Positions 8,365 through 19,975 of a DNA stretch of 64,000 nt are shown in pieces (position 1 is the first letter of the stretch; every line of letters begins with the position of its first letter). Below the pieces are notes generated by a model. That model did not search any database and was not told the DNA's origin. It was given only the letters and a program-made list of their open reading frames with translations. Position numbers and translations under genes: made by a program. The DNA comes from DASQPR01 sp963836785 (GTDB taxonomy: Bacteria; Actinomycetota; Actinomycetes; Mycobacteriales; Micromonosporaceae): NCBI GenBank assembly GCA_963836785.1, contig CAWIKW010000009.1, positions 1 through 64,000 of the forward strand, read 5' to 3'.

Positions 8365-9468
8365 ATGCGCAAGGGGATACTCGCTGTTGCCGCCATCGGC
8401 GCGGTAGCACTGGGTGGCATGGCCGCTTGTGGAAGTTCCAACAACAACTCTCCAAGCGGCAGCAGCACCACCTCAAATGCCAAGCAGCCCTTCGTCGGTG
8501 TGATCCTGCCGGACACGAAGTCGTCCGCTCGGTACGAGACCCAGGACACACCGAACCTCACCGCTGCGTTCAAAGCGGCCGGCGTCAAGTACAGCATCCA
8601 GAACGCCCAGGGCGACCCGTCGACGTTCCAGACCATCGCTGACAGCATGCTGACGCAGGGCGTGAACGTGCTGATCATCGACAGCCTGGACAGCGCCAGC
8701 GGCACCGCGGTGATCAACAAGGCGAAGCAGCAGGGCGTGCCGGTCATCGACTACGACCGTCTGACCACCGGCGGCGGCGCCAAGTACTACGTGTCGTTCA
8801 ACAACGCCGCGGTCGGTAAGCTCCAGGGCCAGGGCCTCCAGCAGTGCCTGACCGACGCCAAGGCGACCAAGCCGATGGTGGCCGAGCTCAACGGCGCGCC
8901 GACGGACAACAACGCGACGCAGTTCGCGCAGGGCTACAACTCGGTCCTCGACCCGCTCTACGCCAACGGGACGTACGTCAAGGGCCCGAACCAGTCCGTT
9001 CCGAACTGGGACAACACCCAGGCCGGCACGATCTTCGAGCAGATGCTGACGGCTAACCCGAAGATCAAGGGCGTCCTCGTAGCGAATGACGGCATGGCCA
9101 ACTCGGTCATCTCCATCCTGAAGAAGAACAAGCTGCAGATCCCGGTGACCGGCCAGGACGCGACCGTCCAGGGCCTGCAGCACATCATGGATGGCGACCA
9201 GTGCATGACCGTCTTCAAGGACACCAAGAAGGAGGCGGACGCCGCCTCCCAGCTCGCGATCGCACTCGCCAAGGGGCAGACGCCGACCAACGCGACCGAC
9301 GTGACGGTGGACCCGACGACGAAGGCGAACGTGCCGTCGATCCTGCTCGCGCCGGAAATGATCACCATCAAGAACATCAACGATGTCGTGGCCGCCGGTG
9401 GCACGACCAAGGCCGCGCTGTGCACCGGCGCGTACGTTGCCAAGTGCGCCGCTGCGGGCGTGCAGTAA
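8365..9468 (+). CDS. xylF: Sugar ABC transporter substrate-binding lipoprotein (XylF-like)
   Basis: Periplasmic-binding-protein-type lipoprotein that captures a sugar outside the membrane for the XylGH importer. The N-terminus is a lipoprotein signal peptide with the lipidated Cys at residue 22 (GGMAAC), followed by a Ser/Asn linker. The body is a type I sugar-binding fold: FVGVILPDTKSSARYE, the GVNVLIIDSLDS strand, VPVIDYDRLTTG (YDR as in xylose-binding proteins) and GVLVANDGMANSV. The ATG at 8365 follows AGGAAAGG by nine bases; earlier in-frame codons lack a ribosome site. It heads the xylF-xylG-xylH-ROK cluster, an order also known for S. coelicolor xylFGH/rok7B7. Xylose is the likely but unproven ligand. 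Confidence 0.9.
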   Translation: MRKGILAVAAIGAVALGGMAACGSSNNNSPSGSSTTSNAKQPFVGVILPDTKSSARYETQDTPNLTAAFKAAGVKYSIQNAQGDPSTFQTIADSMLTQGVNVLIIDSLDSASGTAVINKAKQQGVPVIDYDRLTTGGGAKYYVSFNNAAVGKLQGQGLQQCLTDAKATKPMVAELNGAPTDNNATQFAQGYNSVLDPLYANGTYVKGPNQSVPNWDNTQAGTIFEQMLTANPKIKGVLVANDGMANSVISILKKNKLQIPVTGQDATVQGLQHIMDGDQCMTVFKDTKKEADAASQLAIALAKGQTPTNATDVTVDPTTKANVPSILLAPEMITIKNINDVVAAGGTTKAALCTGAYVAKCAAAGVQ

Positions 9469-9481
9469 CGAACGGCCACTA

Positions 9482-9553
9482 GGCGGTCGGACAACCGCCA
9501 AGCGACCGATCACCAATCGGCTCCCGGTGCGGCTAACGTCGCACCGGGAGCCG
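9482..9553 (+). promoter_or_regulatory. Strong intercistronic hairpins between xylF and xylG
   Basis: A perfect 14-bp stem (9518-9531 with 9540-9553, eight-base loop) is preceded by a 6-bp stem (9482-9487 with 9494-9499). No U-run follows. Such a hairpin after the binding-protein gene typically stops most transcripts or protects the xylF mRNA 3' end, giving more binding protein than ATPase and permease. Confidence 0.75.
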
Positions 9554-9650
9554 CCGGCACGATCATGGCCAACAACGCCGCCAATGCGCAGGCAACGATC
9601 GAGTTCGGCCGTCCCACCCGTTGCACCGGCGGCGATGAGGAGCTTTGAGC

Positions 9651-10469
9651 GTGGCAACGACACCCCTGCTGGACGTACGCGGAGTGAACAAGAGCTTCGG
9701 CGCCGTCCAAGTCCTGCGCGACGTCGACTTTTCGGCGAATGCTGGTGAGGTCACCGCGCTCGTCGGTGACAACGGCGCCGGCAAGTCCACCCTGATCAAA
9801 TGCATCGGCGGCATCTACACCGCCGACTCCGGCGAGTATCGCTTCGACGGCAAACCGGTCACGATCCACACCCCCCGTGACGCGTCCGAGCTCGGCATCG
9901 AGATCGTCTATCAGGACCTCGCGCTGTGCGACAACCTCGACATCGTCCAGAACATGTTCCTCGGCCGGGAGAAGCTCTCCCACGGCATCCTCGACGAGCC
10001 AACGATGGAGCAGATGGCGGCGGACACGCTGCAGGGCCTATCCGTGCGCACCGTCAAGTCGATGCGCCAGCTCGTGTCGAGCCTCTCCGGCGGCCAGCGC
10101 CAGACCGTCGCGATCGCCAAGGCCGTCTTGTGGAACGGAAAGCTCGTCATCCTCGACGAACCGACCGCCGCGCTCGGCGTCGCACAGACCGCCCAGGTGC
10201 TCGAACTCGTCCGACAGCTCGCCGACAACGGGCTCGCCGTCGTCTTGATCTCACACAACATGAACGACGTCTTCGCCGTCGCCGACAGCATCGCCACGCT
10301 GTACCTCGGGCAGATGGCCGCACAGGTCAAGGCGAGCGATGTGACGTTCTCCCAGGTCGTTGAGTTGATCACCGCCGGTCGCAGCGGCGAGCTCGGACTC
10401 CGGCCAGCCACGGCCGGGGCGGCCGCCAATCACGGCGCCACGATCGACATGAACGGAGCGCAGGAATGA
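9651..10469 (+). CDS. xylG: Sugar ABC transporter ATPase, single domain (XylG-like)
   Basis: ATPase that powers sugar uptake by XylH. It has Walker A GDNGAGKST, the Q-loop region VYQDLALCDNLD, signature LSGGQRQ, Walker B LVILDEPTAAL and the switch His in LISHN. At about 272 aa it has one nucleotide-binding domain, whereas XylG/RbsA proteins of enterobacteria have two fused domains; it presumably works as a homodimer. The GTG at 9651 is preferred because GAGGAG is eight bases upstream; a TTG at 9645 would sit too close. The stop overlaps the xylH start (ATGA), indicating translational coupling. Confidence 0.9.
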   Translation: MATTPLLDVRGVNKSFGAVQVLRDVDFSANAGEVTALVGDNGAGKSTLIKCIGGIYTADSGEYRFDGKPVTIHTPRDASELGIEIVYQDLALCDNLDIVQNMFLGREKLSHGILDEPTMEQMAADTLQGLSVRTVKSMRQLVSSLSGGQRQTVAIAKAVLWNGKLVILDEPTAALGVAQTAQVLELVRQLADNGLAVVLISHNMNDVFAVADSIATLYLGQMAAQVKASDVTFSQVVELITAGRSGELGLRPATAGAAANHGATIDMNGAQE

Positions 10470-11725
10470 CCACGGTGGAAGAACAGCCCATCGCGACGAC
10501 GCCGGCGCCGGTCGCAGAGAACAACCTTGGCGGGTACGTCCGCGAATACTTCGCGAAGGTGCGCGGCGGTGACGTCGGCGCCCTGCCGGCCGTCGCCGGC
10601 CTCGTCGTCGCCTGCATCATCTTCGGCATCGCCAACGACAGCTTCTTCAGCGACCGCAACTTCGCCAACCTGTTCCAACAGGGCGCGCAGGTCACCATCA
10701 TCGCGATGGGCCTCGTCTTTGTTTTGCTGCTGGGTGAGATCGACCTCTCGGCCGGCTTCACCAGCGGCGTCTGCGCCACCATCATGGCGGTGCTGCTCAC
10801 CCAGCATGGCTGGCCGTGGTACTGGTCGGTCCTCGCCGCGATCGGCGTGGGTCTGGTCATCGGGCTGTTCCTCGGGACGCTCGTCGCCAAGCTCGGCATC
10901 CCGTCGTTCATCGTCACGCTAGCGGCGTTCCTCGGCCTGCAGGGTGTCCAGTTGCTGTTCCTGTCCGGCGGCACGGCGATCACCATCACCAACAGCACGA
11001 TCCTCGCGATCAACAACAACAGCATGGCCACCTGGCTGGGCTGGACGCTCTACGCCTTCTGCGTCGTCGTCTATGCCGGTCTTCGCGTGATGCGATCGGT
11101 CGGCCGTCGTCGCCGCGGCCTCGTTCCCGAACCATGGACCGTGACGGCGGCGCGTGTGCTGGTCCTCGCCGTGATCGGCGGCTTGGCCACCTACGCGTTG
11201 AACTCCGAGCGCAGCCCGAACCCGCTGGTCATCTCGCTCAAGGGCATACCGATCATCGTTCCGATCATCCTGATCCTGCTGGTGATCCTGACGTTCATCC
11301 TGTCGCGTACCGCGTACGGCCGGCACATGTACGCGATCGGCGGCAACGCCGAGGCGGCTCGGCGCGCCGGTATCCGGGTCGACCGGCTGCGCATCTCGGC
11401 GTTCGTGTTCTGCTCGACGCTCGCCGCGATAGCCGGCATCGTGGCGGCGTCCCGCCAATCCGGCGTCGACTCCAACCTCGGCGGCAGCAACACGCTGCTC
11501 TACGCGGTCGGCGCGGCCGTTATCGGCGGCACGAGCCTGTTCGGTGGCAAGGGCCGAGTGCTGGACGCCATCATCGGCGGCGCACTGATCGCGGTCATCG
11601 ACAACGGGATGGGGCTCATCGGCTTCGACGCGAGCCGCAAGTACATCGTGACCGGCATCGTGCTGCTGATCGCGGCCGGCGTCGACGCGATATCCCGACG
11701 ACGGGCGGCTGCCGCGGGTAGGTAG
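10466..11725 (+). CDS. xylH: Sugar ABC transporter permease (XylH-like)
   Basis: Integral membrane permease of the branched-chain/sugar (RbsC/XylH) family, about 419 aa, with roughly ten hydrophobic spans starting near LPAVAGLVVACIIFG. The conserved cytoplasmic coupling segment GNAEAARRAGI and the IGGTSLFGGKG loop near the C-terminus are clear. It forms the channel for the XylF-delivered sugar with XylG. The start overlaps the xylG stop by four bases. Confidence 0.92.
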   Translation: MTTVEEQPIATTPAPVAENNLGGYVREYFAKVRGGDVGALPAVAGLVVACIIFGIANDSFFSDRNFANLFQQGAQVTIIAMGLVFVLLLGEIDLSAGFTSGVCATIMAVLLTQHGWPWYWSVLAAIGVGLVIGLFLGTLVAKLGIPSFIVTLAAFLGLQGVQLLFLSGGTAITITNSTILAINNNSMATWLGWTLYAFCVVVYAGLRVMRSVGRRRRGLVPEPWTVTAARVLVLAVIGGLATYALNSERSPNPLVISLKGIPIIVPIILILLVILTFILSRTAYGRHMYAIGGNAEAARRAGIRVDRLRISAFVFCSTLAAIAGIVAASRQSGVDSNLGGSNTLLYAVGAAVIGGTSLFGGKGRVLDAIIGGALIAVIDNGMGLIGFDASRKYIVTGIVLLIAAGVDAISRRRAAAAGR

Positions 11726-11734
11726 CACCTGTCC

Positions 11735-13033
11735 GTGTCCACCCCCGACCCTCAAGGAAGTCCCAAGTTCATGCGCGCAGGCCCGAGCCAGGAGGAAATC
11801 CGTCGACAGAACCTAGGTGCTCTGTTGCGGCTGGTTCACGTGCGTGGCGCGCTGTCCCGGGCGGAACTGACCACGGAACTGGGCCTCAATCGATCCACGA
11901 TCGGCGCGCTGACCACGGATCTGGTCGCCGCTGGCTTGGTGCGGGAGGGGCTACCGAGCGACCACGGCCGGGCCGGACGACCTTCGTTGGTTGTCCGGCC
12001 CGAGTCCACCCGGATCTACGTGTACGCGTTCGCGATCGGCGTCGATCGGCTCACCGCGGCGCGTGTCGGGCTCGGCGGGAAGGTCCTTGACCGGCGGGAA
12101 ACCGTACGGGGTCGGGGCGACGTGTCGCCGGCCGAGGCTGTGGCGCCGCTGGCGGAGTTCGTCCAGCAGATGCAGCGGGCCACTCCTCCGGACGCGGTTT
12201 GCGTCGGCAGCGGTGTTTCGGTCAGCGCGATGGTCCGTCGGGAGGACGGCGTCGTACGCCTGGGACCGCACATCGGCTGGGTCGACGAGCCGCTCGGTGC
12301 CGCGCTCGACGGCATCGTCGCCGAGGGATCGAGCATCGCCATCGGCAACGTCGCCGACCTCGCCGCGCTGGCGGAGCACACGCGCGGTGCGGCGGCCGAC
12401 TCCGACAACCTGATCTATCTGCATGGCGACGTCGGCATCGGCGGCGGCATCATCGCGGGCGGGCGGCCGGTCGCCGGCCATGGCGGCTATGGCGGCGAGG
12501 TTGGCCACATCGTCGTCAACCCGAACGGCCTGGCCTGTAGCTGCGGCTCGCGCGGGTGCTGGGAGACCGAGATCGGTGAGCACGCGCTGCTGCGGGCGGC
12601 CGATCGGAGCGGCACCGGGCGCGAGGGCATCCTGACCGTCGTCGACGAGGCGTCCCGCGGCGACGCGCTCGCCCAGGCCGCCGTCCGGCAGGTGGGCGAA
12701 TGGCTCGGCTTCGGCGTCGCCAACCTGGTCAACATCTTCAACCCGGAGACGGTGCTGTTCGGCGGCACGCTGCGGGAGATCTACCTGGCGGCCGCGGCGC
12801 AGGTCCGCAGCCGCGTCAACCGCAATGCCCTGCCCGCCTGCCGCGAGCACCTGCGCCTCCGTACCCCCGAATTGGGCGACGACGCCCCCCTGATCGGCGC
12901 CGCGGAGCTGGCCTTCGGGCGCATCCTGGCCGATCCCCTCGCCGGCGCGGAGCCGCCGGACGTCGGCGACGCGGCCGATCTCGGCGATGCCCCGGACCCA
13001 GCGGCCGCAGAGCCGGTCACGGCGGACAACTGA
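11735..13033 (+). CDS. ROK-family transcriptional regulator (XylR/Rok7B7-like)
   Basis: Sugar-responsive DNA-binding protein. The N-terminal winged helix (ALLRLVHVRGALSRAEL, GLNRSTIGALTTDLVAAGLV) is followed by a ROK domain with HGDVGIGGGIIAGG and GHGGYGGEVGH. The zinc-binding signature C-x-C-G-x-x-G-C-W-E is intact (LACSCGSRGCWE). About 432 aa from the GTG at 11735; an ATG at 11771 behind AAGGAAG is an equally good start. It lies just after xylH and probably controls the importer, as proposed for Rok7B7 in S. coelicolor, where it sits next to xylFGH. The C-terminal 30 residues are Asp/Ala/Pro-rich and poorly conserved-looking. Confidence 0.88.
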   Translation: MSTPDPQGSPKFMRAGPSQEEIRRQNLGALLRLVHVRGALSRAELTTELGLNRSTIGALTTDLVAAGLVREGLPSDHGRAGRPSLVVRPESTRIYVYAFAIGVDRLTAARVGLGGKVLDRRETVRGRGDVSPAEAVAPLAEFVQQMQRATPPDAVCVGSGVSVSAMVRREDGVVRLGPHIGWVDEPLGAALDGIVAEGSSIAIGNVADLAALAEHTRGAAADSDNLIYLHGDVGIGGGIIAGGRPVAGHGGYGGEVGHIVVNPNGLACSCGSRGCWETEIGEHALLRAADRSGTGREGILTVVDEASRGDALAQAAVRQVGEWLGFGVANLVNIFNPETVLFGGTLREIYLAAAAQVRSRVNRNALPACREHLRLRTPELGDDAPLIGAAELAFGRILADPLAGAEPPDVGDAADLGDAPDPAAAEPVTADN

Positions 13034-13197
13034 GGCCGCGCGCGGCGCTGGTTACCCCCTGGTAGGTGGCGTGCGTCGCTGTGGCGGCCCGTGCGCGTGA
13101 CGCTGGCGTGCCGGGAGGGCAGGATAGAAGGCAACGCGACACCTGACGAGCGCCGTACCACCCGCACCGGTGCTCACTTAACCCACGAGGACTAACT

Positions 13198-15978
<2,781 letters not shown>

Positions 15979-15997
15979 CGGCTCTACTCGGCACGCC

Positions 15998-16036
15998 AGC
16001 GCTGCCCGCCCCACGCACAATGGGGCGGGCAGCGCT
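15998..16036. terminator. Bidirectional terminator between aceE and the MFS gene
   Basis: A perfect 16-bp inverted repeat (15998-16013 with 16021-16036, seven-base loop) sits between two convergent genes, 20 bp after the aceE stop. TTTG follows on the plus strand. Its position and strength fit a shared terminator. Confidence 0.88.
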
Positions 16037-16045
16037 TTGTTCGGG

Positions 16046-17479
16046 CTATTGGCCGGTACGGGGCAGACGTAGCGCCGCCCCGGCCGCCAAAGCCGTGGCG
16101 AGCGCCTCGACCAGCAGCGCAACCACGATTGCGTGCGGCGAACCGTGAGACGGTGCGAGCGACAGGTAGACCGCGCCCAACGCGGCCAGCCCGACCACCT
16201 GCGCCAGTTGCACGATCGTCGTGACGAGTCCGCTGGCGTCGGCGGCGTCGGCCGGCCGTACCCCCGCCAGCGCCCTGGCCATCAGCGGTGAGAAAGCAAA
16301 CCCGGATCCCAAGCCGAACGGCACCTGGATCGCGAAGAACAGCGCGCCCGGTGCACCACCGCGCAGGGCGAACGCGACCCCGGCGATGCTCGCGGCGGCG
16401 ACCAGGATGCCCGCGACCATCGCGCGGTGGTGCCAGCGTTCTGGCAGTCGGCGCCAGTTGAGACTGGCGGCGCCGAAGCAGACTGCCATCGGAGCGAACG
16501 TCAACCCGGCGCGCAACGGCGAGTAGCCGAGGCCGGACTGCAGATGCAACGCGACGGTGAACAAATAGCCACCGTAGGCGCCGAGCACCAGGAATAGCGC
16601 CGCCAGCGCCGGCACCAGACCCGGTGCGTGGAACAGGCGCCCGGGCATGAGCGGTGCCGCGACCCGGCGCTGGGCGGCAGCGAACAGTCCGAGCGCGACC
16701 GCAGACCCGCCGAGCGTCACCCAACCCCACACCGGCCAACCCTCGTCGTGGCCGAACACCAACGGCACCACGAGCGCCAGGATCGACACACCGAGAGTCA
16801 CCAGGCCGGGAACGTCGAGGCGGCGCGTCTCGCCACGGCCATCCGCCGGCAGCAACCGAGCGCCCAGGATCAACAGCGCCAGGCCGATCGGTACGTTGAT
16901 CATGAAGACCGGCCGCCAGCCGCTGCCCCAGAGGTTCGCGTCGACGAGTACGCCGCCGAGCACCTGGCCCGCGACGACTCCGACCGCGATCACGGCCGCA
17001 TAGTGGCCGAGCGCCTTAGCTCGGGCGGCCCCCGCGAAGTTGCGCTGGATCAGGCTGAACACCTGCGGAATCAACAATGCCGCGCCGGCTCCCTGTACGA
17101 ACCGGAATGCGACGAGCTCGGCCGTGTTTCCGGCCAGTCCGCAGGCGAGCGATGCGAAGGTGAAGATTGCCAGGCCGGCGAGGAATGCGCGGCGAGCACC
17201 GATCATCGCACCGGTCCGGGAGCCCGTGATGAGCAACACGGCATACGCGATCGTGTAGCCGGCGAGCACGAGCTGCAGCCCGGCGCCGCTGGCATGCAGG
17301 TCGATCCGGATCGTGGCGGCGGCGACGTTGACGATGTTCGCGTCGAGGATCGCCATCAGCTGAGCGGCGAGCACGATCGCGAGGAGCAGGCCGGGTCGGG
17401 CCGCGCGAGCGCGAATCGCGGGCGCGCTGCCATCGATCGGATGGCTGTCCGGCCGGCGGAGTGAGGGCGCTGTAGTCAT
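16046..17479 (-). CDS. MFS drug/metabolite exporter, DHA2 (EmrB/QacA) family
   Basis: Proton-driven efflux protein of about 477 aa with some 14 hydrophobic segments. The first span carries the DHA2 signature region (AILDANIVNVAAATI), followed by YTIAYAVLLITGSRTGAMIGARR (motif A variant) and AFRFVQGAGAALLIPQ (motif B/C region). It is divergent from an XRE regulator gene; the 100-bp gap contains an inverted repeat, so the regulator probably controls it. The ATG at 17479 follows GGTGGGC. Substrate unknown. Confidence 0.9.
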   Translation of the reverse strand: MTTAPSLRRPDSHPIDGSAPAIRARAARPGLLLAIVLAAQLMAILDANIVNVAAATIRIDLHASGAGLQLVLAGYTIAYAVLLITGSRTGAMIGARRAFLAGLAIFTFASLACGLAGNTAELVAFRFVQGAGAALLIPQVFSLIQRNFAGAARAKALGHYAAVIAVGVVAGQVLGGVLVDANLWGSGWRPVFMINVPIGLALLILGARLLPADGRGETRRLDVPGLVTLGVSILALVVPLVFGHDEGWPVWGWVTLGGSAVALGLFAAAQRRVAAPLMPGRLFHAPGLVPALAALFLVLGAYGGYLFTVALHLQSGLGYSPLRAGLTFAPMAVCFGAASLNWRRLPERWHHRAMVAGILVAAASIAGVAFALRGGAPGALFFAIQVPFGLGSGFAFSPLMARALAGVRPADAADASGLVTTIVQLAQVVGLAALGAVYLSLAPSHGSPHAIVVALLVEALATALAAGAALRLPRTGQ

Positions 17480-17480
17480 G

Positions 17481-17514
17481 CCCACCAGATTGGGCCGATG
17501 CTGATACTGGTGGG
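17481..17514. promoter_or_regulatory. Inverted repeat in the MFS/XRE divergent promoter region
   Basis: CCCACCAG (17481-17488) and CTGGTGGG (17507-17514) form a perfect 8-bp inverted repeat with an 18-bp spacer, right at the MFS start. A related TACTGG..CACCACC motif follows near 17533. It is a reasonable operator for the adjacent XRE protein, by position only. Confidence 0.45.
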
Positions 17515-17581
17515 GAGTGCCTGCTTATCCTGGTACTGGCACCACCTGGCTAAGGGCGGGCGGGCTCGCGAGGATGGAGCC

Positions 17582-18565
17582 GTGACGATGGCCAACTCGA
17601 TCCATGCTGACATCGCGACCGACGACATCGCGAACGGGTCGCCCTCGGTGGCACCAACCCCGACCACGGCGGGTGCGCTCCGCGGGGCACAGGCGCGCCG
17701 GCGAGACGACCTGGCGCAGTTCCTTCGCAGTCGCCGGGCGCGGATCACGCCGGCCGACGTCGGCATCCCGGCCGGCCTGCGGCGGCGTACGCCGGGCCTG
17801 CGCCGCGAGGAGGTGGCCCAGCTCGCCGGCGTCGGCGTCACCTGGTACACGTGGCTCGAACAGGGCCGACCGATCCACGCCAGCACCCAGGTGCTCGACG
17901 CGATCGCTCGTACGCTGCGACTCGATCAGGCCGAGCGCGAGCACCTCTACCGGCTGGCCGACATACCGGCCGTGCCGGCCGCGCCGGCCGTATGCCTGCC
18001 GGCCGAGATCCAGACCATCCTCGACGCGCTGGTACCGGTGCCGGCCGTCGTCTATAACGGCCGCTACGACGTGCTCGCCTGGAACGCGACCTATCACGCG
18101 CTGTTCCCCGGCCTCACGACGGCACCCGTCGACGAACGCAACGCGTTGTGGCAGCTGTTCGTGGTGCCGCCCTGCTGCTCGGCCATCGGCAACTGGGAAG
18201 CCGAGGTGCGCACGCTCGTGGCGACGTTCCGCGCATCGTTCGGGCGGCACCTCGGCGAACCGGCGTGGACGTCATTCGTGGAGCGACTGAGCGCGGCGAG
18301 TCCGAAGTTCGCCGAGATGTGGGCCGATCACGACGTGGCCAGCCCGAGCGCGCGCGTCAAGATCTTCGTACGGAACCTCGGCGAGGTTCGGGTCAACACC
18401 ACGGCGACGAGTCTCGGGATCTCGGCCAGCCCGGAGACGCGGCTCGTCGTCTACACGCCGATGTCCGACGCGGATGCCGGCGCGTTGGCCGAGCTGACCG
18501 GGGCGCCACCGGAAATCGCGCTCTGTCCGTACCACGCGGCGATCAAGGCCGCCGCTTCCGGCTGA
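17582..18565 (+). CDS. XRE-family regulator with MmyB-like ligand domain
   Basis: DNA-binding protein of about 327 aa. The helix-turn-helix (RTPGLRREEVAQLAGVGVTWYTWLEQGR) matches the actinobacterial MmyB/SCO4944-like family, and the C-terminal domain has the family segments VVYNGRYDVLAWNATYHALF and LRVY-like SPETRLVVYTP. These regulators usually neighbour a dehydrogenase or exporter and act as its repressor; here the MFS exporter is divergent. The GTG at 17582 (GGAG upstream) or ATG at 17588 is the likely start; the first 40 residues are low-complexity. Confidence 0.88.
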   Translation: MTMANSIHADIATDDIANGSPSVAPTPTTAGALRGAQARRRDDLAQFLRSRRARITPADVGIPAGLRRRTPGLRREEVAQLAGVGVTWYTWLEQGRPIHASTQVLDAIARTLRLDQAEREHLYRLADIPAVPAAPAVCLPAEIQTILDALVPVPAVVYNGRYDVLAWNATYHALFPGLTTAPVDERNALWQLFVVPPCCSAIGNWEAEVRTLVATFRASFGRHLGEPAWTSFVERLSAASPKFAEMWADHDVASPSARVKIFVRNLGEVRVNTTATSLGISASPETRLVVYTPMSDADAGALAELTGAPPEIALCPYHAAIKAAASG

Positions 18566-18597
18566 GGCTGGTCAGCGCGGTCGGGCGGGCGGGACCG

Positions 18598-19866
18598 TTA
18601 CTTCCACTGCGACCACGGGACGGCCCAGTCGGCCACCGTGTTGTCGAAGCTGACCTTCACCGGCGTGTTGACCACGTCCACGATGTCGCCCGTACGCAGC
18701 AGCTTGTACATGTACGACGCGTACGCGGCGCCGACGTTGATGCAGCCGTGTGACGTGTTCCGCTTGCCGATATCGCCGACGGTCCACGTACGCAGGTGTA
18801 CGAACTCGCCGCTGTAGGAGATCCGGACGGCGTCATGCACCGTCTCCGGCGCATAGAAGAACGGCGACGTCGGGTCGGTGATGCCGTACGACGCCGACGA
18901 CATCGTGACGGTCGGGGACTTCACGATCACGACGTGCGGACCGCTGCGCGTCCAGTAGTTGATGAACTGACCCTCCGAGCCACGGGTCGAGCCGCCCATG
19001 CCCATGCTCACCGGCACGGTCTTCACGAGCTTGTCGTTGATGTAGACCTTCATCATGTGCGTCTTGTTGTCGGCCACCGCGTAGTGCTTGTCACCGATGT
19101 GGATGGTGGCGTGCGCGTTCGCGCCGCCGTAGACACCCTTGCCGAGACTGACGCCGTACAGGTTTGCGCTGACGCTGACCGTCGCGCCAGCCGGCCAGTA
19201 GTCCTCGCCGCGGTAGTCGACCTGCTGGGAGTTGATCCAGTGCCACCGCCCGTCGACCTCCGGCGTCGACGTCACTGTCAGGGCGTCGACGATCGCCGCC
19301 CGTTGGCTCGTCGGGATGGCGTGGGCGAAGTGCACCATGATCGGTTCGCCGACGCCGTACGTCGCGCCGCTGTCGAGTGCCTGGAGGGCGTTCGCGATCA
19401 GATGTGGCGACACGGTCCTCGTCGGCTTCACCGTGGTGAACGTCGAGGTCGTCTGCGACTGCCCGTTGGCCAGGTTCTTGCCGCTGACGGTGACGGTGTA
19501 TTTCGTATTGAACTTCAGCGCGCTGGTCGAGGTCCACGTCTTGCCGTCGTCGGCGAGCGTTCCCTTGATCGTCGACGACCCAGCGGTGACGGTGACCGAC
19601 GTCACAGTGGCACCGGCGGTCGCGGCGACCTTGACCGACGCGTTCGGCGCGACGTTCTTGCTGTTCGCCGCCGGAGTCACGGTGAGTGCGCCCGGAGCGC
19701 TCGACGGATCGGTCGTGACCGCGGCGCCGGCGTTCGTTCCACCGCCGTCGCCGGAGTCCCGGAAATGCGCGCCCGACGACGCTGTGCACCCGGCGAGGAA
19801 CAGTGCACCGCTAGCTATCAGTGCTGCGGCGACGCGTCGCGACGACGTACGCGTGCGGATGGTCAT
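18598..19866 (-). CDS. L,D-transpeptidase lipoprotein (YkuD, Ldt type)
   Basis: Exported enzyme that makes 3-3 cross-links in peptidoglycan. The signal peptide ends in LFLAGC with the lipidated Cys at residue 27. Two Ig-like domains follow (PAANSKNVAPNASVKV; VKPTRTVSPHLIANALQ..), then the YkuD catalytic domain with the nucleophile motif TSHGCINVG near residue 373. The architecture matches mycobacterial LdtMt2-type enzymes. It is convergent with the XRE gene and divergent from gltX. No terminator is evident in the 32-bp gap to the XRE gene. Confidence 0.93.
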   Translation of the reverse strand: MTIRTRTSSRRVAAALIASGALFLAGCTASSGAHFRDSGDGGGTNAGAAVTTDPSSAPGALTVTPAANSKNVAPNASVKVAATAGATVTSVTVTAGSSTIKGTLADDGKTWTSTSALKFNTKYTVTVSGKNLANGQSQTTSTFTTVKPTRTVSPHLIANALQALDSGATYGVGEPIMVHFAHAIPTSQRAAIVDALTVTSTPEVDGRWHWINSQQVDYRGEDYWPAGATVSVSANLYGVSLGKGVYGGANAHATIHIGDKHYAVADNKTHMMKVYINDKLVKTVPVSMGMGGSTRGSEGQFINYWTRSGPHVVIVKSPTVTMSSASYGITDPTSPFFYAPETVHDAVRISYSGEFVHLRTWTVGDIGKRNTSHGCINVGAAYASYMYKLLRTGDIVDVVNTPVKVSFDNTVADWAVPWSQWK

Positions 19867-19975
19867 CTAGGTCCTCGCTTGCCCGGGCCGTTGGGTCGAG
19901 TGAAGGGTACTCAGCAATATCTAGACGCTGAAACCCCATGGATTGGTTGCCGGGACCAACCCTTAGTCTGATCAC

